Part shown: positions 26,605-35,272 of the stretch, one piece after another
Position numbering within the stretch: position 1 is the first letter of the stretch
Layout: each line of letters begins with the position of its first letter
Source of the DNA: Microlunatus endophyticus
GTDB taxonomy: Bacteria > Actinomycetota > Actinomycetes > Propionibacteriales > Propionibacteriaceae
Length of the DNA stretch: 64,000 bases
Assembly (NCBI RefSeq): GCF_014646195.1
Contig: NZ_BMMZ01000002.1
Span: forward strand, 1-64,000
Reading direction: 5' to 3'
Made by a program: the position numbers and the translations under genes
Notes under the pieces: model-generated
The model's input: the letters and a program-made list of their open reading frames with translations, nothing else
What the model was told of the DNA's origin: nothing
Database searches by the model: none

Positions 26605-27335
26605 AGCTGGATTCCGCATTCGGTCTTGCCGGTGCCGGCCCAGCGCCCGCTTCGGGCGTCGGATCCGGCCGCCGGGCGGCTGGTGCAGGGCTCGCAGCCG
26701 ATCGACGGGTAGCCGTCGGCCAGCAGCGGATTGCTGATGAGTGCGTTGGTCTCGACATAGGCCGCCAGGTCGTCATCAGACCAGTCGGCGATCGGTGCGA
26801 TCTTGATCATCTTCTTCGAATTGTCCCACGTGACGACTTTCGTCCCGGCCCGCCGGGCGCTCTGGCTGCGGCGGATCCCGGTGGCCCAGGCGGCGTACGG
26901 TGCAAGGGCCCGGCCGAGTGGCTCGACCTTGCGCATCTTGCAGCACAGGTCGGGATCGCGAGAGAAGAGATCCTTGCCGTAGATGGCGTCCTGCTCGACG
27001 ACGGTGAGCTCCGGGGTCACGTTGACGACGTGGACGTCGTAGATCTGCTCGACCGCGTCGCGGGTGCCGATGGTCTCCACGAAGTGATAGCCGGTGTCCA
27101 GGAAGATGACGTCCAGGCCGGGTGCGGTGCGCTCGGCCAGGTGGATCATCGCGGTGTCGGCCATCGACGCGGTCACGGCGAGGCGGTGCCCGAACTGCTC
27201 GAACGCCCAGGCCATGATCTCCTCGGCCGGCGCGCCCTCGAGCTCACGGCCGGCCCGGTCGGCGAGCCCGCGCAGGCCGTCCTCGTCCAGCGTGCTGGCC
27301 CGGCCGACTCCGGGTCGGGTTTCGCAGATCGTCAT
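26601..27335 (-). CDS. cysH: APS reductase (thioredoxin-dependent, 4Fe-4S type)
   Basis: Reduces adenylyl sulfate to sulfite in assimilatory sulfate reduction. The 244-residue protein has FGHRLAVTASMADTAMIHL, DVIFLDTGYHFVETIGTRD, and the two cysteine pairs that bind the 4Fe-4S cluster, LCCKMRKVEPL (about residue 127) and GCEPCTSRP (about 211), typical of the APS-using group. The catalytic Cys lies in the C-terminal ECGIQL, where most enzymes have ECGLH or ECGIH, so the tail is slightly altered. ATGA overlap with the Zn-ribbon gene upstream, and GTGA with cysC downstream. Confidence 0.95.
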   Translation of the reverse strand: MTICETRPGVGRASTLDEDGLRGLADRAGRELEGAPAEEIMAWAFEQFGHRLAVTASMADTAMIHLAERTAPGLDVIFLDTGYHFVETIGTRDAVEQIYDVHVVNVTPELTVVEQDAIYGKDLFSRDPDLCCKMRKVEPLGRALAPYAAWATGIRRSQSARRAGTKVVTWDNSKKMIKIAPIADWSDDDLAAYVETNALISNPLLADGYPSIGCEPCTSRPAAGSDARSGRWAGTGKTECGIQL

Positions 27336-27550
27336 CGCACCTCACCGCTTCCTGCGTTGACGCCGTCCGGGTTGACCAGCCCGAGGAAGCTGACGGAGAA
27401 GGCTCGCAGGCAACTGCGGCACTCCCAACCGCCAGCCTCGCGCGGGAAGAGCGTTTCCTCGCTGCAATAGGGGCAGTACGCGATCGGCTGCCGCCCGGCA
27501 CTGCCGGTCTCGGTGCCGCTGTGGGGGCCGGTCGCCGACGATTGGGTCAC
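27332..27550 (-). CDS. small zinc-ribbon protein of the sulfite-reductase operon
   Basis: A 72-residue protein with two CxxC knuckles, IAYCPYCSEETLF and WECRSCLRAF, about 17 residues apart: a rubredoxin-like or zinc-ribbon fold. Proteins of this kind recur between sir and cysH in actinobacterial sulfate operons. Its role is not established; electron transfer to sulfite reductase, or cluster/zinc delivery, are guesses. It is coupled on both sides: the GTG start shares GTGA with the sir stop, and its own stop shares ATGA with cysH. Confidence 0.85.
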   Translation of the reverse strand: MTQSSATGPHSGTETGSAGRQPIAYCPYCSEETLFPREAGGWECRSCLRAFSVSFLGLVNPDGVNAGSGEVR

Positions 27551-29298
27551 AGCAGGACCGCCTCATCGGCCCGGGCGACCCATTGGGCGAAGCGCTCGCC
27601 CTGCTGCCGGTCAGCGAGGTAGGCCTTGGCGACCCGTTCGACGTAGTCCGGAAGCTCCTCGGCGGTGACCTTGTGGCCCCGGAGCTTGCGACCGAAGCCC
27701 GCGTCCAAGCCGAGGCCGCCGCCCAGATGCACCTGGAAACCCGGGACCTGACCACCGCCGGGCCCGGCGACCAGCTGGCCCTTCAGACCGATGTCGGCGA
27801 CCTGGATCCGGGCGCAGGAGTTGGGGCAGCCGTTGAGGTTGACGGTGATCGGGGAGTCCAGGTCGCCGAGACGGCGCTCCAACTCCTCGACCAGATTCTT
27901 GGCCCGCGCCTTGGTCTCGACGATGGCCAGCTTGCAGAATTCGATCCCGGTGCAGGCCATCACCGAACGCCGCCAGGCGCCGGTCTCCGCGGACAGACCC
28001 AGGCCCGCGAGATCGGCGATCAGCCCGCCCACCTCGGATTCGGTGACGTCGAGGACGAGAAGCTTCTGCATCGGAGTGGTCCGCACCCGGCAGGAGCCGT
28101 GCGCCTCGACGGTTTCGGCGACCTTGGCCAGCACCTCGCCGCTGACCCGTCCGGCGATGGCGGTGAAGCCGACGAAGTAGCGACCGTCCTTTTGCTGATG
28201 GACACCGATGTGATCACCGGGTGAGACGGGCGTCTCAGGTTCTGGACCATCGATGAGCGGGCGGTGCAGGTACTCGTCCTCCAGGACCTGGCGGAACTTC
28301 TCCGGACCCCAGTCGGCGACCAGGAACTTGATCCGGGCCCGGTGCCGCAGCCGGCGGTAGCCGTAGTCGCGGAAGATGGCGATCACCCCGGCCCAGACGT
28401 CGGCCACCTCCTCCAGCGGCACCCAGGCGCCCAGGCGAACCGCGAACATCGGGTTGGTCGACAGCCCGCCGCCGACCCACAGGTCGAATCCCGGGCCGTG
28501 CTCGGGGTGCCGGACTCCGACGAAGGAGATGTCGTTGATCTGCGGCACCACATCCTGGCTGGGATGCCCGCTGATCGCCGTCTTGAACTTGCGCGGCAGG
28601 TTGGAGAATTCCGGGCTGCCGATGAATCGCTGGTTGATCTCGCGGATCGCCGGGTCGCCGTTGATGATCTCGTCGGCGGCGATACCGGCCACCGGCGATC
28701 CGAGGATCACCCGGGGCGAGTCTCCGCAGGCCTCGACGGTGTCCAGACCGACCGTTTCGAGTCGCTCCCAGATCTCGGGGACGTCCTCGATCCGGATCCA
28801 GTGCAGCTGGATGTTCTGCCGGTCGGTGAGGTCTGCGGTGCCGCGGGCGAAATCGGTCGAGATCCCGGCGATCACCTTCAGCTGCTGCGTGCTCAGTGCC
28901 CCGCCGTCGATCCGGATCCGCAGCATGAAGTAGCGGTCGTCGAGCTCCTCCGGCTCCAGGGTCGCCGTCTTGCCGCCGTCGATCCCGGGCCGGCGCTGGG
29001 TGTAGAGGCCGAACCAGCGGAAACGGCCGCGCAGGTCTCCCGGATCGATGCTGTCGAAGCCGCGCTTGGCGTAGATGTTGATGATCCGGTCCCGCACGTG
29101 CAGCGGATTGTCGTCCTTCTTGGACTGCTCGTTGGCGTTGAGTGGCTCGCGGTAGCCGAGGGCCCACTGTCCCTCGCCCTTCTTCCGCCCGACCTGTCGG
29201 CGCTGGCCGGCACGCGCGGGACGACCGGCGGACGGTCGTTCGGTGTGGTTCGCACTGGTCTCGTCGGCGCTGGTCTGGTCGGTGGTCTGGGCTGTCAT
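27547..29298 (-). CDS. sir: ferredoxin-dependent sulfite reductase (siroheme, 4Fe-4S)
   Basis: Six-electron reduction of sulfite to sulfide in the cytosol. The 583-residue protein has two nitrite/sulfite-reductase repeats. The first contains DLTDRQNIQLHWIRIEDVPEIWERLE and CGDSPRVILGSPVAG; the second contains the cluster/siroheme cysteines in ACTGIEFCKLA (about residue 425) and NGCPNSCAR (about 468). A Ser/Thr/Arg-rich N-terminal tail of about 45 residues precedes the GEGQWALGYREPLN core. ATG at 29298 (MTAQTTDQ) is chosen; 13 codons upstream remain open without conserved sequence. First structural gene of the operon after the leader peptide. Confidence 0.95.
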   Translation of the reverse strand: MTAQTTDQTSADETSANHTERPSAGRPARAGQRRQVGRKKGEGQWALGYREPLNANEQSKKDDNPLHVRDRIINIYAKRGFDSIDPGDLRGRFRWFGLYTQRRPGIDGGKTATLEPEELDDRYFMLRIRIDGGALSTQQLKVIAGISTDFARGTADLTDRQNIQLHWIRIEDVPEIWERLETVGLDTVEACGDSPRVILGSPVAGIAADEIINGDPAIREINQRFIGSPEFSNLPRKFKTAISGHPSQDVVPQINDISFVGVRHPEHGPGFDLWVGGGLSTNPMFAVRLGAWVPLEEVADVWAGVIAIFRDYGYRRLRHRARIKFLVADWGPEKFRQVLEDEYLHRPLIDGPEPETPVSPGDHIGVHQQKDGRYFVGFTAIAGRVSGEVLAKVAETVEAHGSCRVRTTPMQKLLVLDVTESEVGGLIADLAGLGLSAETGAWRRSVMACTGIEFCKLAIVETKARAKNLVEELERRLGDLDSPITVNLNGCPNSCARIQVADIGLKGQLVAGPGGGQVPGFQVHLGGGLGLDAGFGRKLRGHKVTAEELPDYVERVAKAYLADRQQGERFAQWVARADEAVLL

Positions 29299-29360
29299 AT
29301 CCTCGGGCCATCCTCGGGCTTGGTGAGCTGTTCGCATACGTGGTGCAGGTCGGAGACGAC

Positions 29361-29430
29361 CGGATCCGGTGATCCGATGCGCTGCTGTGACTCGTGGCCC
29401 ACCCGTGGCACACCGCGGTTCGAGCCGCGG
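29361..29430. promoter_or_regulatory. two hairpins in the sulfite-operon leader
   Basis: CGGATC-CGGT-GATCCG (29361-29376) and CCGCGG-TTCGAG-CCGCGG (29413-29430) can each form a perfect 6-bp stem. They lie in the about 180-bp untranslated stretch between the leader-peptide stop and the sir ATG, where an attenuator would be expected. Mutually exclusive pairing was not shown. Confidence 0.4.
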
Positions 29431-29479
29431 GATCGGCGCAGAACAGGCGCCGGCCGGGTGCTGAGATGCCGAATACGAG

Positions 29480-29578
29480 TCAGGCCGAAAGGCGACACAT
29501 CATCGACTCCGTCAGCGCGAAGTCGACGAAACGGCGTACGACGAACGGGCCGAGATCGGGAACGATCCCACTCGGCAC
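29480..29578 (-). CDS. cysteine-containing leader peptide upstream of the sulfate-reduction operon
   Basis: A 32-codon frame from GTG at 29578 (an ATG 23 codons further upstream is in the same frame) whose C-terminus reads RRFVDFALTESMMCRLSA. It fits the pattern of actinobacterial 'putative leader peptides' found in front of sulfur genes: (R)RHVDL-x-R-x(S)-S-x-x-C-R-x. In that group the Cys codon near the end is thought to let ribosome stalling sense cysteine. Here the Cys is codon 28, right before Arg-Leu-Ser-Ala-stop. The 180 bp that follow hold two hairpins and then sir. The family match is from memory and the first residues differ (FVDF for HVDL). Confidence 0.55.
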   Translation of the reverse strand: MPSGIVPDLGPFVVRRFVDFALTESMMCRLSA

Positions 29579-29706
29579 CCGCAGGGTTGCCCGACGGGCC
29601 CGCATCCCGGTAACCGGGCGGGCGATCTCGGACAGCGGTGTACGCATGGGTCAAGCCTCACTGCTGGTCGCGTATCTGGCAAGTCCTTGTACCGGATCCC
29701 GGACAG

Positions 29707-30621
29707 CTATCTTGCAGAATGAGATGATTCTGGCTCGGAATGCCTCCGGGGGTGGACCACACGGTCGAGCGCGGAGTTGAAGGCGGCGCCGATCAGGATC
29801 GCCAACGAGACGACGTACAACCACAGCAGCAGCGCGATCGGGGCGGTCAGCGGTCCGTAGATGGATGGCCCGTTTGTGCTCCGACTCAGAAACATCCGCA
29901 GGAACCAGCTGCCGACGACCCAGATCACCAGCGCCAGCCCGGCGCCCGGCAACGCCCAGCGCACGGTGAATCGGCGGGGCAGCGACACGTCGTACAGCGT
30001 CGCCAGGAAGAAGCCCGAGCCGGCCAGGGCGATCGGCCAGTAGAGATCGCCCAGCCAGTGCAGCTGGTGCGGCAGCACTCTGTCGACGAAGCCCGGACCC
30101 GCCAGCACCAGCGGCACCAGGACCACGGCCATCAGGATGAAGACGACATAGAGACCGAAGGACAGCACCCGGGCGAAGACGACGTGTCGGTAGCCCTGAT
30201 AGCCGTACATGATGCCGATCGCGCTGATGAAGACGTTGAGCGCGCGCGAGCCGGACCAGAGCGCGATCACGAAACCGATCGAGATGACGTCGGCGCGCCC
30301 GCCGGCCAGCACATCGTCGATGGTCGGCCGGATCACGGTGTCGACCGCCACCGGTGTCAGGACCTGGGCGGCCAGCTCCAGCACCTCGTCGCGGAACTCC
30401 TGGATGACCTGCGGGCTGAGCTTGGACGTGACGAAGCCGATCGCACCCACCGCGGCGAAGAGCAGCGGAGGCAGCGACAGGATCGCGAAGAACGCGGCCT
30501 CGGCGGCCAGACCGGTGGCGCGGTAGTCGAAACCGGTCCGTATAGTCGACGCCACAACCGTCCAGGACTTGCCTCGCGGACGACGCAGCCGGGGCAGCAA
30601 TCGGCCGGTCCGGGGTGGCAT
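29707..30621 (-). CDS. YihY/BrkB-family membrane protein
   Basis: A 304-residue inner-membrane protein with about six helices. Family landmarks: the RATGLAAEAAFFAILSLPPLLFAAVG opening (amphipathic helix then helix 1), a polar segment about residues 65-115, LWSGSRALNVFISAIGIMYGY, and the C-terminal WALPGAGLALVIWVVGSWFLRMFLS...SIYGPLTAPIALLLWLYVVSLAILIGAAFNSAL. Often misnamed ribonuclease BN; the transport or envelope role is unknown. ATG start. It lies upstream of the sulfate leader in the same direction, but nothing links it functionally to that operon. Confidence 0.88.
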   Translation of the reverse strand: MPPRTGRLLPRLRRPRGKSWTVVASTIRTGFDYRATGLAAEAAFFAILSLPPLLFAAVGAIGFVTSKLSPQVIQEFRDEVLELAAQVLTPVAVDTVIRPTIDDVLAGGRADVISIGFVIALWSGSRALNVFISAIGIMYGYQGYRHVVFARVLSFGLYVVFILMAVVLVPLVLAGPGFVDRVLPHQLHWLGDLYWPIALAGSGFFLATLYDVSLPRRFTVRWALPGAGLALVIWVVGSWFLRMFLSRSTNGPSIYGPLTAPIALLLWLYVVSLAILIGAAFNSALDRVVHPRRHSEPESSHSAR

Positions 30622-30687
30622 GCAGTCAGGCTAATGAACCGTCGGCCGATCGCCGGGTCAACCACACGTAGTACGCCGAGGTTTCGG

Positions 30688-30703
30688 ACAATCATCCGAT
30701 TGT
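30688..30703. promoter_or_regulatory. inverted repeat in the yihY/HATPase divergent region
   Basis: ACAATC-ATCC-GATTGT is a perfect 6-bp inverted repeat midway in the gap between two divergent genes. It could be an operator; the regulator is not identifiable. Confidence 0.3.
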
Positions 30704-30778
30704 GTGATGCGACTGTCGGAGCAGGGCAATAATCTACCCGGCAGGATGTCGGAAGCTCACGCCAACGGAGACTGCTCG

Positions 30779-32527
30779 GTGAGCATTGCATTACCCACAC
30801 TGCAGGACCGGCGCACCGCCCGCGGGCCGGCGCCGATCCGGGATCTGGTCATCGCTGTCGCGATTACCGGCACGATGATCATCGCCACCATCACCACCGC
30901 CGCCATCGGTGCGATGCCGCGCACCGGTGCGGCGATCATGGACCTAGGACTGCTGTCGCTTGCGGTTCGCCGCCTGCTGCCGCTGCCCGCAACGATGGCC
31001 ACCGCCGTCGTGGTGCTGAGCACCGTCGTGATCGCACCGGACGCCGTCAAGGCGCCGGTGCTTTTCGCGGTCGCGCTGGCCGTCTACTCGCTGGTCCGGT
31101 ACGCCTCCGGTGCGCGGCTGCTGACCGGGCTGCTCGCCTGCGTGGTCGGAGTCGGCGTGGCGCGGCTGTTCCTACCGCCGGCGCAGGCCCACGGGGTCAC
31201 GATCTCCCAGCTGGAGGCGATTCTGGTCCTCGGACCCGCCGTGGTGGCGGCCGTGATCAGATGGCGGGGCCGGATGCCCGGCCCCCGCGGTGATCATCGA
31301 GTGGATCAACAAGTTGATCATCAAATCGGCCATCAAATCGGCCATCAAATCGGCCATCCAATCGGCCATCCAATCGGCCATCAGGGTGAGCATCCGGGCG
31401 ATCGTCTGCTGGAGATCGGCCGCGGGCTGGGCCGGGTGGCGTCCTGGGTGGAGTTCGGCCGGGTCAATCGGGACCGGATGCTGTCCACCGTCGCCGCCGG
31501 ACTGGTGTTACTGGTGCTGTTCCTGCACGGCGTCGGCACCGGAGCGGTGGTGCGGGACGTCGCGGCGATCGTCCTGGCCGTCATCGCGGTCGGATCGGTC
31601 GCCCTGGTCGGCCGCTGGCCGTGGCCGGCTTTGTTGGTCGCCCTGGTGGCCGCGGTGCTGTTCTCCGGCATCGCGTCGCTCCCGGATGCCTACGACAGCG
31701 TGATCGGCGGCGTCGTGGTGATCGGCTTGCCACTGATGGTCGGAGGGATGTTGCGGTTGCGACCGGCCGCCATCGCCCTCGGCGCCTGCGTGACCGCTGC
31801 CGTCGTGATGGGGCTGGTCACCCAGCCGGACAGCGGTCGTGCCCTGGGACCGGCGGTCAATTGTCAGGAGTTGCTGTCCTCGGTGGCCCTGGTCTTCGGT
31901 GCCTGGTCTGCCGGGCGGGCGCTGCGCAGTGCCGGCCAGTTGGCGGCCGGCACGGGCCGGGTGGCTATCGCCGGGGTCGATCGGAGTGCGGCCGCTGAGC
32001 CGGACCTCGAGCGCGCGGTCGAGCAGCAGCCGGCGGGGGAGGCCGGTGCCCGGCATGCGGTCGCCGCGAGCAGTCGCCCGGCACTGCCCGACGCCACGGC
32101 CCTGGTGCGGCGGGTGATCGCATTGGGGCTGCAGCCGACGACGATCAGGGTGGACCAGCCGCACGGCGACCATCTGCCGCAACGGATCGTCGAGGTCGTC
32201 GGTGAGATCCTGGACGAGGCGCTGCTCAACGCCGCCCAGCACGCTCCGGGCGCGGAGCTGATGATCAAGGTGCTTCGGGATGCGACCGCGATCCGGGTCG
32301 AGGTGATCAACGGCCGCCGGACGGCCGACACCGGCCCGACCTGCGGATCCGGTCAGGGCGTCCCGGCGCTGGCGCACAGGATCGCCGAGATCGGCGGGAT
32401 GTTCCTCGTCGGGCCGGCGGCGGGCGGGTTCGCGGTGCGCGCCCTGCTGCCACTGGATCAGGTTGCTCGGCCGGGCGGCCAGGTCGGCACGGCCGGCGCG
32501 CTCAGTGACCGCGGCCCGGGAGGCTGA
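30779..32527 (+). CDS. histidine-kinase-like membrane protein with HATPase domain but no visible phospho-acceptor His
   Basis: About 582 residues. It has two multi-helix membrane modules (about residues 20-165 and 225-385) joined by a His-rich linker (about 170-205) made of HQIG/HPIG repeats. A C-terminal GHKL ATPase domain (about 450-570) follows, with the N-box DEALLNAAQHAPG and a G2-like GQGVPALAHRIAEIGG. Each membrane module resembles the DUF7134-like sensor of NarL-type kinases, so it looks duplicated. The stretch where a HisKA_3 box (ARELHDxxAH) should lie, about 400-440, is Ala/Glu/Arg-rich and lacks it. No response regulator is adjacent. GTG at 30779 follows GGAG at 8 nt; ATG at 30746 or 30707 are possible starts. 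Confidence 0.65.
   Translation: MSIALPTLQDRRTARGPAPIRDLVIAVAITGTMIIATITTAAIGAMPRTGAAIMDLGLLSLAVRRLLPLPATMATAVVVLSTVVIAPDAVKAPVLFAVALAVYSLVRYASGARLLTGLLACVVGVGVARLFLPPAQAHGVTISQLEAILVLGPAVVAAVIRWRGRMPGPRGDHRVDQQVDHQIGHQIGHQIGHPIGHPIGHQGEHPGDRLLEIGRGLGRVASWVEFGRVNRDRMLSTVAAGLVLLVLFLHGVGTGAVVRDVAAIVLAVIAVGSVALVGRWPWPALLVALVAAVLFSGIASLPDAYDSVIGGVVVIGLPLMVGGMLRLRPAAIALGACVTAAVVMGLVTQPDSGRALGPAVNCQELLSSVALVFGAWSAGRALRSAGQLAAGTGRVAIAGVDRSAAAEPDLERAVEQQPAGEAGARHAVAASSRPALPDATALVRRVIALGLQPTTIRVDQPHGDHLPQRIVEVVGEILDEALLNAAQHAPGAELMIKVLRDATAIRVEVINGRRTADTGPTCGSGQGVPALAHRIAEIGGMFLVGPAAGGFAVRALLPLDQVARPGGQVGTAGALSDRGPGG
31319..31378 (+). repeat. five 12-bp tandem repeats coding the His-rich linker
   Basis: Five head-to-tail units, three CATCAAATCGGC then two CATCCAATCGGC, plus a partial sixth, encode His-Gln/Pro-Ile-Gly. 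The unit length is a multiple of three, so changes in copy number keep the frame. The AT content is clearly above that of flanking DNA. Confidence 0.9.
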
Positions 32528-33515
32528 TCGACGCCAGTCCGGCGAAGGTTGCGGCCGGGGTGCTGACCGTCTCCGCGGTCAGCGCGCCGTCGAGCACTGC
32601 TCTGGTGATCGCCGTCGCCGCGGCGGCCTGGATGTCGACCAGCGCAGCGATGCGGGCCGACAGATCGGTCGGCAGCGGCCGCTGGCCGGTCGCCAGACCG
32701 AAGATCGTGTCCCCGTCGGAGAGTGTGTGGACCGGGTCGAGGGCCCGGGCCATGCCGTCATGAGCGCAACTGGCCATCCGGGTCGTGTCGGCGACGTCCA
32801 GCAGTGCATCGGTCGCCACCACGGCGATCGTCGTGTTCAGCCCGTCCGGTGCCTCCGGTTGCAGGTCTTGGACCAGCTCCTCGATGCCGGGTAGCTGCGG
32901 AACTCCGCGGGCATTGACCACCGCAAGCGCCCCGACGGTGTAGGAGACGCCGTCCGCCTCAACGGTCACCGACGCCGTGCCCACTCCGCCTTTCAGCCGC
33001 CTGCCAGCAATCAGGGAACCGGTACCGGCGCCGACATTGCCGCGTTGCACCTCGGCATGATCACCTGAGGCTTCGGCCAGGTCGGCGGCCCGATAGCCCC
33101 AGTCCTCCTCGGGCCTGGCTCCGAAGCGGCTGCCGCGACCAAGATCGAAGACTGCCGCCGCCGGCACGATCGGAACCACTCGACCCGGCCCCATCGGAAC
33201 ACCGCGCTGGTGTTCCTCACACCACCGTTGCGCCCCGTGGGCGGTGATCAGCCCGTATGCACTGCCGCCGGTCAGCACCACCGCGTCCACCGTCGGTACC
33301 AGCGTGCCGGGCTTCAGCGCGTCGGTCTCGTGGGTGCCGGGTCCGCCGCCGCGGACGTCGACACCGGCGACCGTGCCCGGCGGCGGCAGGATCACGGTGA
33401 CCCCGGTCAGGTAGCCGTCGTCGCTGCGCTGGACGTGACCGACCCGGATCCCGGCGACATCGGTGATGCTTCCGGTGATCGTGCTGATGATCGTCTCGTG
33501 GCGCTCGGCAGTCAT
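32502..33515 (-). CDS. P1-family (DmpA/NylC-like) self-processing N-terminal-nucleophile hydrolase
   Basis: A 337-residue amidohydrolase/aminopeptidase. P1-family enzymes cleave themselves before a Ser/Thr, which becomes the nucleophile; known members act on D-amino-acid peptides, beta-peptides or nylon oligomers. Visible landmarks: ITDVAGIRVGHVQ at the N-terminus, GVDVRGGGPGTHETDAL, VLTGGSAYGLITAHG, FDLGRGSRFGARPEEDWGYRAA, GNVGAGTGS, and the processing site GLNTTIAVVATDALL (cleavage expected between Asn and Thr, near residue 234). ATG at 33515 follows an AAGAAG site. It is the last gene of the amidase/Dpp operon, 14 bp after the ATPase; its 3' end overlaps the opposing HATPase gene by 26 bp. 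Confidence 0.88.
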   Translation of the reverse strand: MTAERHETIISTITGSITDVAGIRVGHVQRSDDGYLTGVTVILPPPGTVAGVDVRGGGPGTHETDALKPGTLVPTVDAVVLTGGSAYGLITAHGAQRWCEEHQRGVPMGPGRVVPIVPAAAVFDLGRGSRFGARPEEDWGYRAADLAEASGDHAEVQRGNVGAGTGSLIAGRRLKGGVGTASVTVEADGVSYTVGALAVVNARGVPQLPGIEELVQDLQPEAPDGLNTTIAVVATDALLDVADTTRMASCAHDGMARALDPVHTLSDGDTIFGLATGQRPLPTDLSARIAALVDIQAAAATAITRAVLDGALTAETVSTPAATFAGLASISLPGRGH

Positions 33516-33529
33516 GATCTTCTTCCACT

Positions 33530-35272
33530 TCAGATGATGCTGGTCTGCAGCGTCGGCAGTGCGCCGATCAGCTGCCGGGTGTAGGGATGTCGCGGGTCGG
33601 CGTAGACCTGGTCGGTCGGCCCGCATTCGACGATCCGTCCGGACTGCATCACCGCAACAGAGGTGCACAGATGCCTGATCACGTTGAGATCGTGGGACAC
33701 GAAGACGAGCGTCAGCGCGTACGCATCGACGAGATCGGCCAGCAGGTTGAGCACCTGGGCCCGGACCGAGACGTCGAGCGCCGACACCGCTTCGTCGGCG
33801 AACAGGATCCGCGGCTCGGTGATCAGTGCCCGGGCGATGGCGATCCGCTGTCGCTGGCCACCGGAGAACTGGTGCGGATAGCGGTCTGCGGCTGCGGCCG
33901 GCAGGCCGACCGCAGCCAACAGGTCGGCGACCTTCGTCCGTCGCTCCGCCTGGGTCGCATGGCGCAGCGGTTCGGCGATCACCTCCCGCACCCGCATCCG
34001 GGGATCCAGTGAGGAATGCGGATCCTGGAAGACGATCTGGGCCTGCTCGCGCAGCCGGCCGAGACCGCGTTCCCGGGCGCCGGCGAGCTGGACCCCGGCT
34101 ACCTCGGCGGCGCCGGAGGTCGGTGCGTCCAGACCGCAGAGCAGCCGCAGCAGGGTCGACTTGCCGGAGCCGGACTCACCCACGATGCCGAATCGCTCTC
34201 CGGCTGCAACGTCGAAAGAGACCGAATCGAGCCCGCGGATCTCCCGCCGCGGCCCGAAGAGTGACGTACGCCCCCGGTGATAGGTCCGGGACAGGCCGCG
34301 GACCCGGATCGCCGGCTCGTCCTCGGTCTGGTTGAAGATCGTCGAGCCGTCCTCGCCCAGTACCTCGTGGGTGGCCGGCCCAGATCGCCGAACTGCGTCA
34401 TCGGATCGCTGAGCTGCATCATCGGATCGCTGAGGGCTCGGCGGGCTGTCCGTGGCACCTCCGGCACGCGGGACCGTGATCAACTTCCCCGTCCGGGGAT
34501 CGGTGGCCAGCGCAGAGGCGGCCAGGAGACCGCGGGTGTAGGGATGCCGCGGATCGTTGAAGACCCGGTCGATCGGGCCTTCCTCGACCAGCACGCCGTC
34601 GCGCATGATCAGCACCCGCGCGCACAATCCCGAGACCACCGCCAGGTCGTGGGTGATGAAGAGCAGTGCGGTGCCCGATTCCGCGACCTCGTCGCGCATC
34701 AGATCGAGCACCTGCGCCTGTACCGTGACGTCGAGCGCCGTTGTCGGCTCGTCGGCCAGCAGCAGGTCCGGTGAATTGGCCATCGCCATGGTCAACATCA
34801 CTCGCTGGCGCTGGCCGCCGGACAGCTGATGGGGATAGGCCTCGGCGGCCGCAGCGGGGTCGGGAATGCCGACCCGGGCCAGCAATTCGACAGCCTCTCG
34901 GGCAGCCTGCTGTTTGTGCCTGCCGTGCAAGGTCATGATCTCGGCGACCTGACGACCGACCTTCATCAGCGGATTGAGCGCCGTCATCGGCTCCTGGAAG
35001 ATCATCGACATCCGCTGTCCGCGCAGGGTCGACAGCCGGGACTCCGGCAACGTCAGCAGATCATGATCAACACCATCCAGATGTACCGATCCCGAGGCTT
35101 GTAGTCCCTCGGGCAGCAGCCCCATGATCGACAGGCAGGTGATCGACTTCCCGGATCCGGACTCGCCGATCAGCCCGACCCGTTCACCGGGCTCGATGAT
35201 CAGGTCCAGGTTGTCGATCAAGGTCCGGCTGCCGCTGTGCACGGCGAGCCCGGACAACTCGAGCAGGCTCAT
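33530..35272 (-). CDS. oligopeptide ABC transporter ATPase, DppD-DppF fusion
   Basis: Energises import with both nucleotide-binding domains in one 580-residue chain. Domain 1: Walker [13 protein letters not shown] (about residue 37), signature LSGGQRQRV and Walker [14 protein letters not shown] (about 155-185). Domain 2: [14 protein letters not shown] (about 370), [12 protein letters not shown] and [12 protein letters not shown]. Each domain ends with the peptide-family [20 protein letters not shown] tail. The joining linker (about 270-325) includes three QRSDDA-like repeats coded by a short tandem repeat. The start shares ATGA with the dppC stop. Confidence 0.95.
   Translation of the reverse strand: MSLLELSGLAVHSGSRTLIDNLDLIIEPGERVGLIGESGSGKSITCLSIMGLLPEGLQASGSVHLDGVDHDLLTLPESRLSTLRGQRMSMIFQEPMTALNPLMKVGRQVAEIMTLHGRHKQQAAREAVELLARVGIPDPAAAAEAYPHQLSGGQRQRVMLTMAMANSPDLLLADEPTTALDVTVQAQVLDLMRDEVAESGTALLFITHDLAVVSGLCARVLIMRDGVLVEEGPIDRVFNDPRHPYTRGLLAASALATDPRTGKLITVPRAGGATDSPPSPQRSDDAAQRSDDAVRRSGPATHEVLGEDGSTIFNQTEDEPAIRVRGLSRTYHRGRTSLFGPRREIRGLDSVSFDVAAGERFGIVGESGSGKSTLLRLLCGLDAPTSGAAEVAGVQLAGARERGLGRLREQAQIVFQDPHSSLDPRMRVREVIAEPLRHATQAERRTKVADLLAAVGLPAAAADRYPHQFSGGQRQRIAIARALITEPRILFADEAVSALDVSVRAQVLNLLADLVDAYALTLVFVSHDLNVIRHLCTSVAVMQSGRIVECGPTDQVYADPRHPYTRQLIGALPTLQTSII

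Noticed and set aside
29295..29654. Possible 119-codon gene upstream of sir
   Set aside because: Arg/Pro-rich with no family match, and it overlaps both the better-supported leader peptide frame and the sir start.
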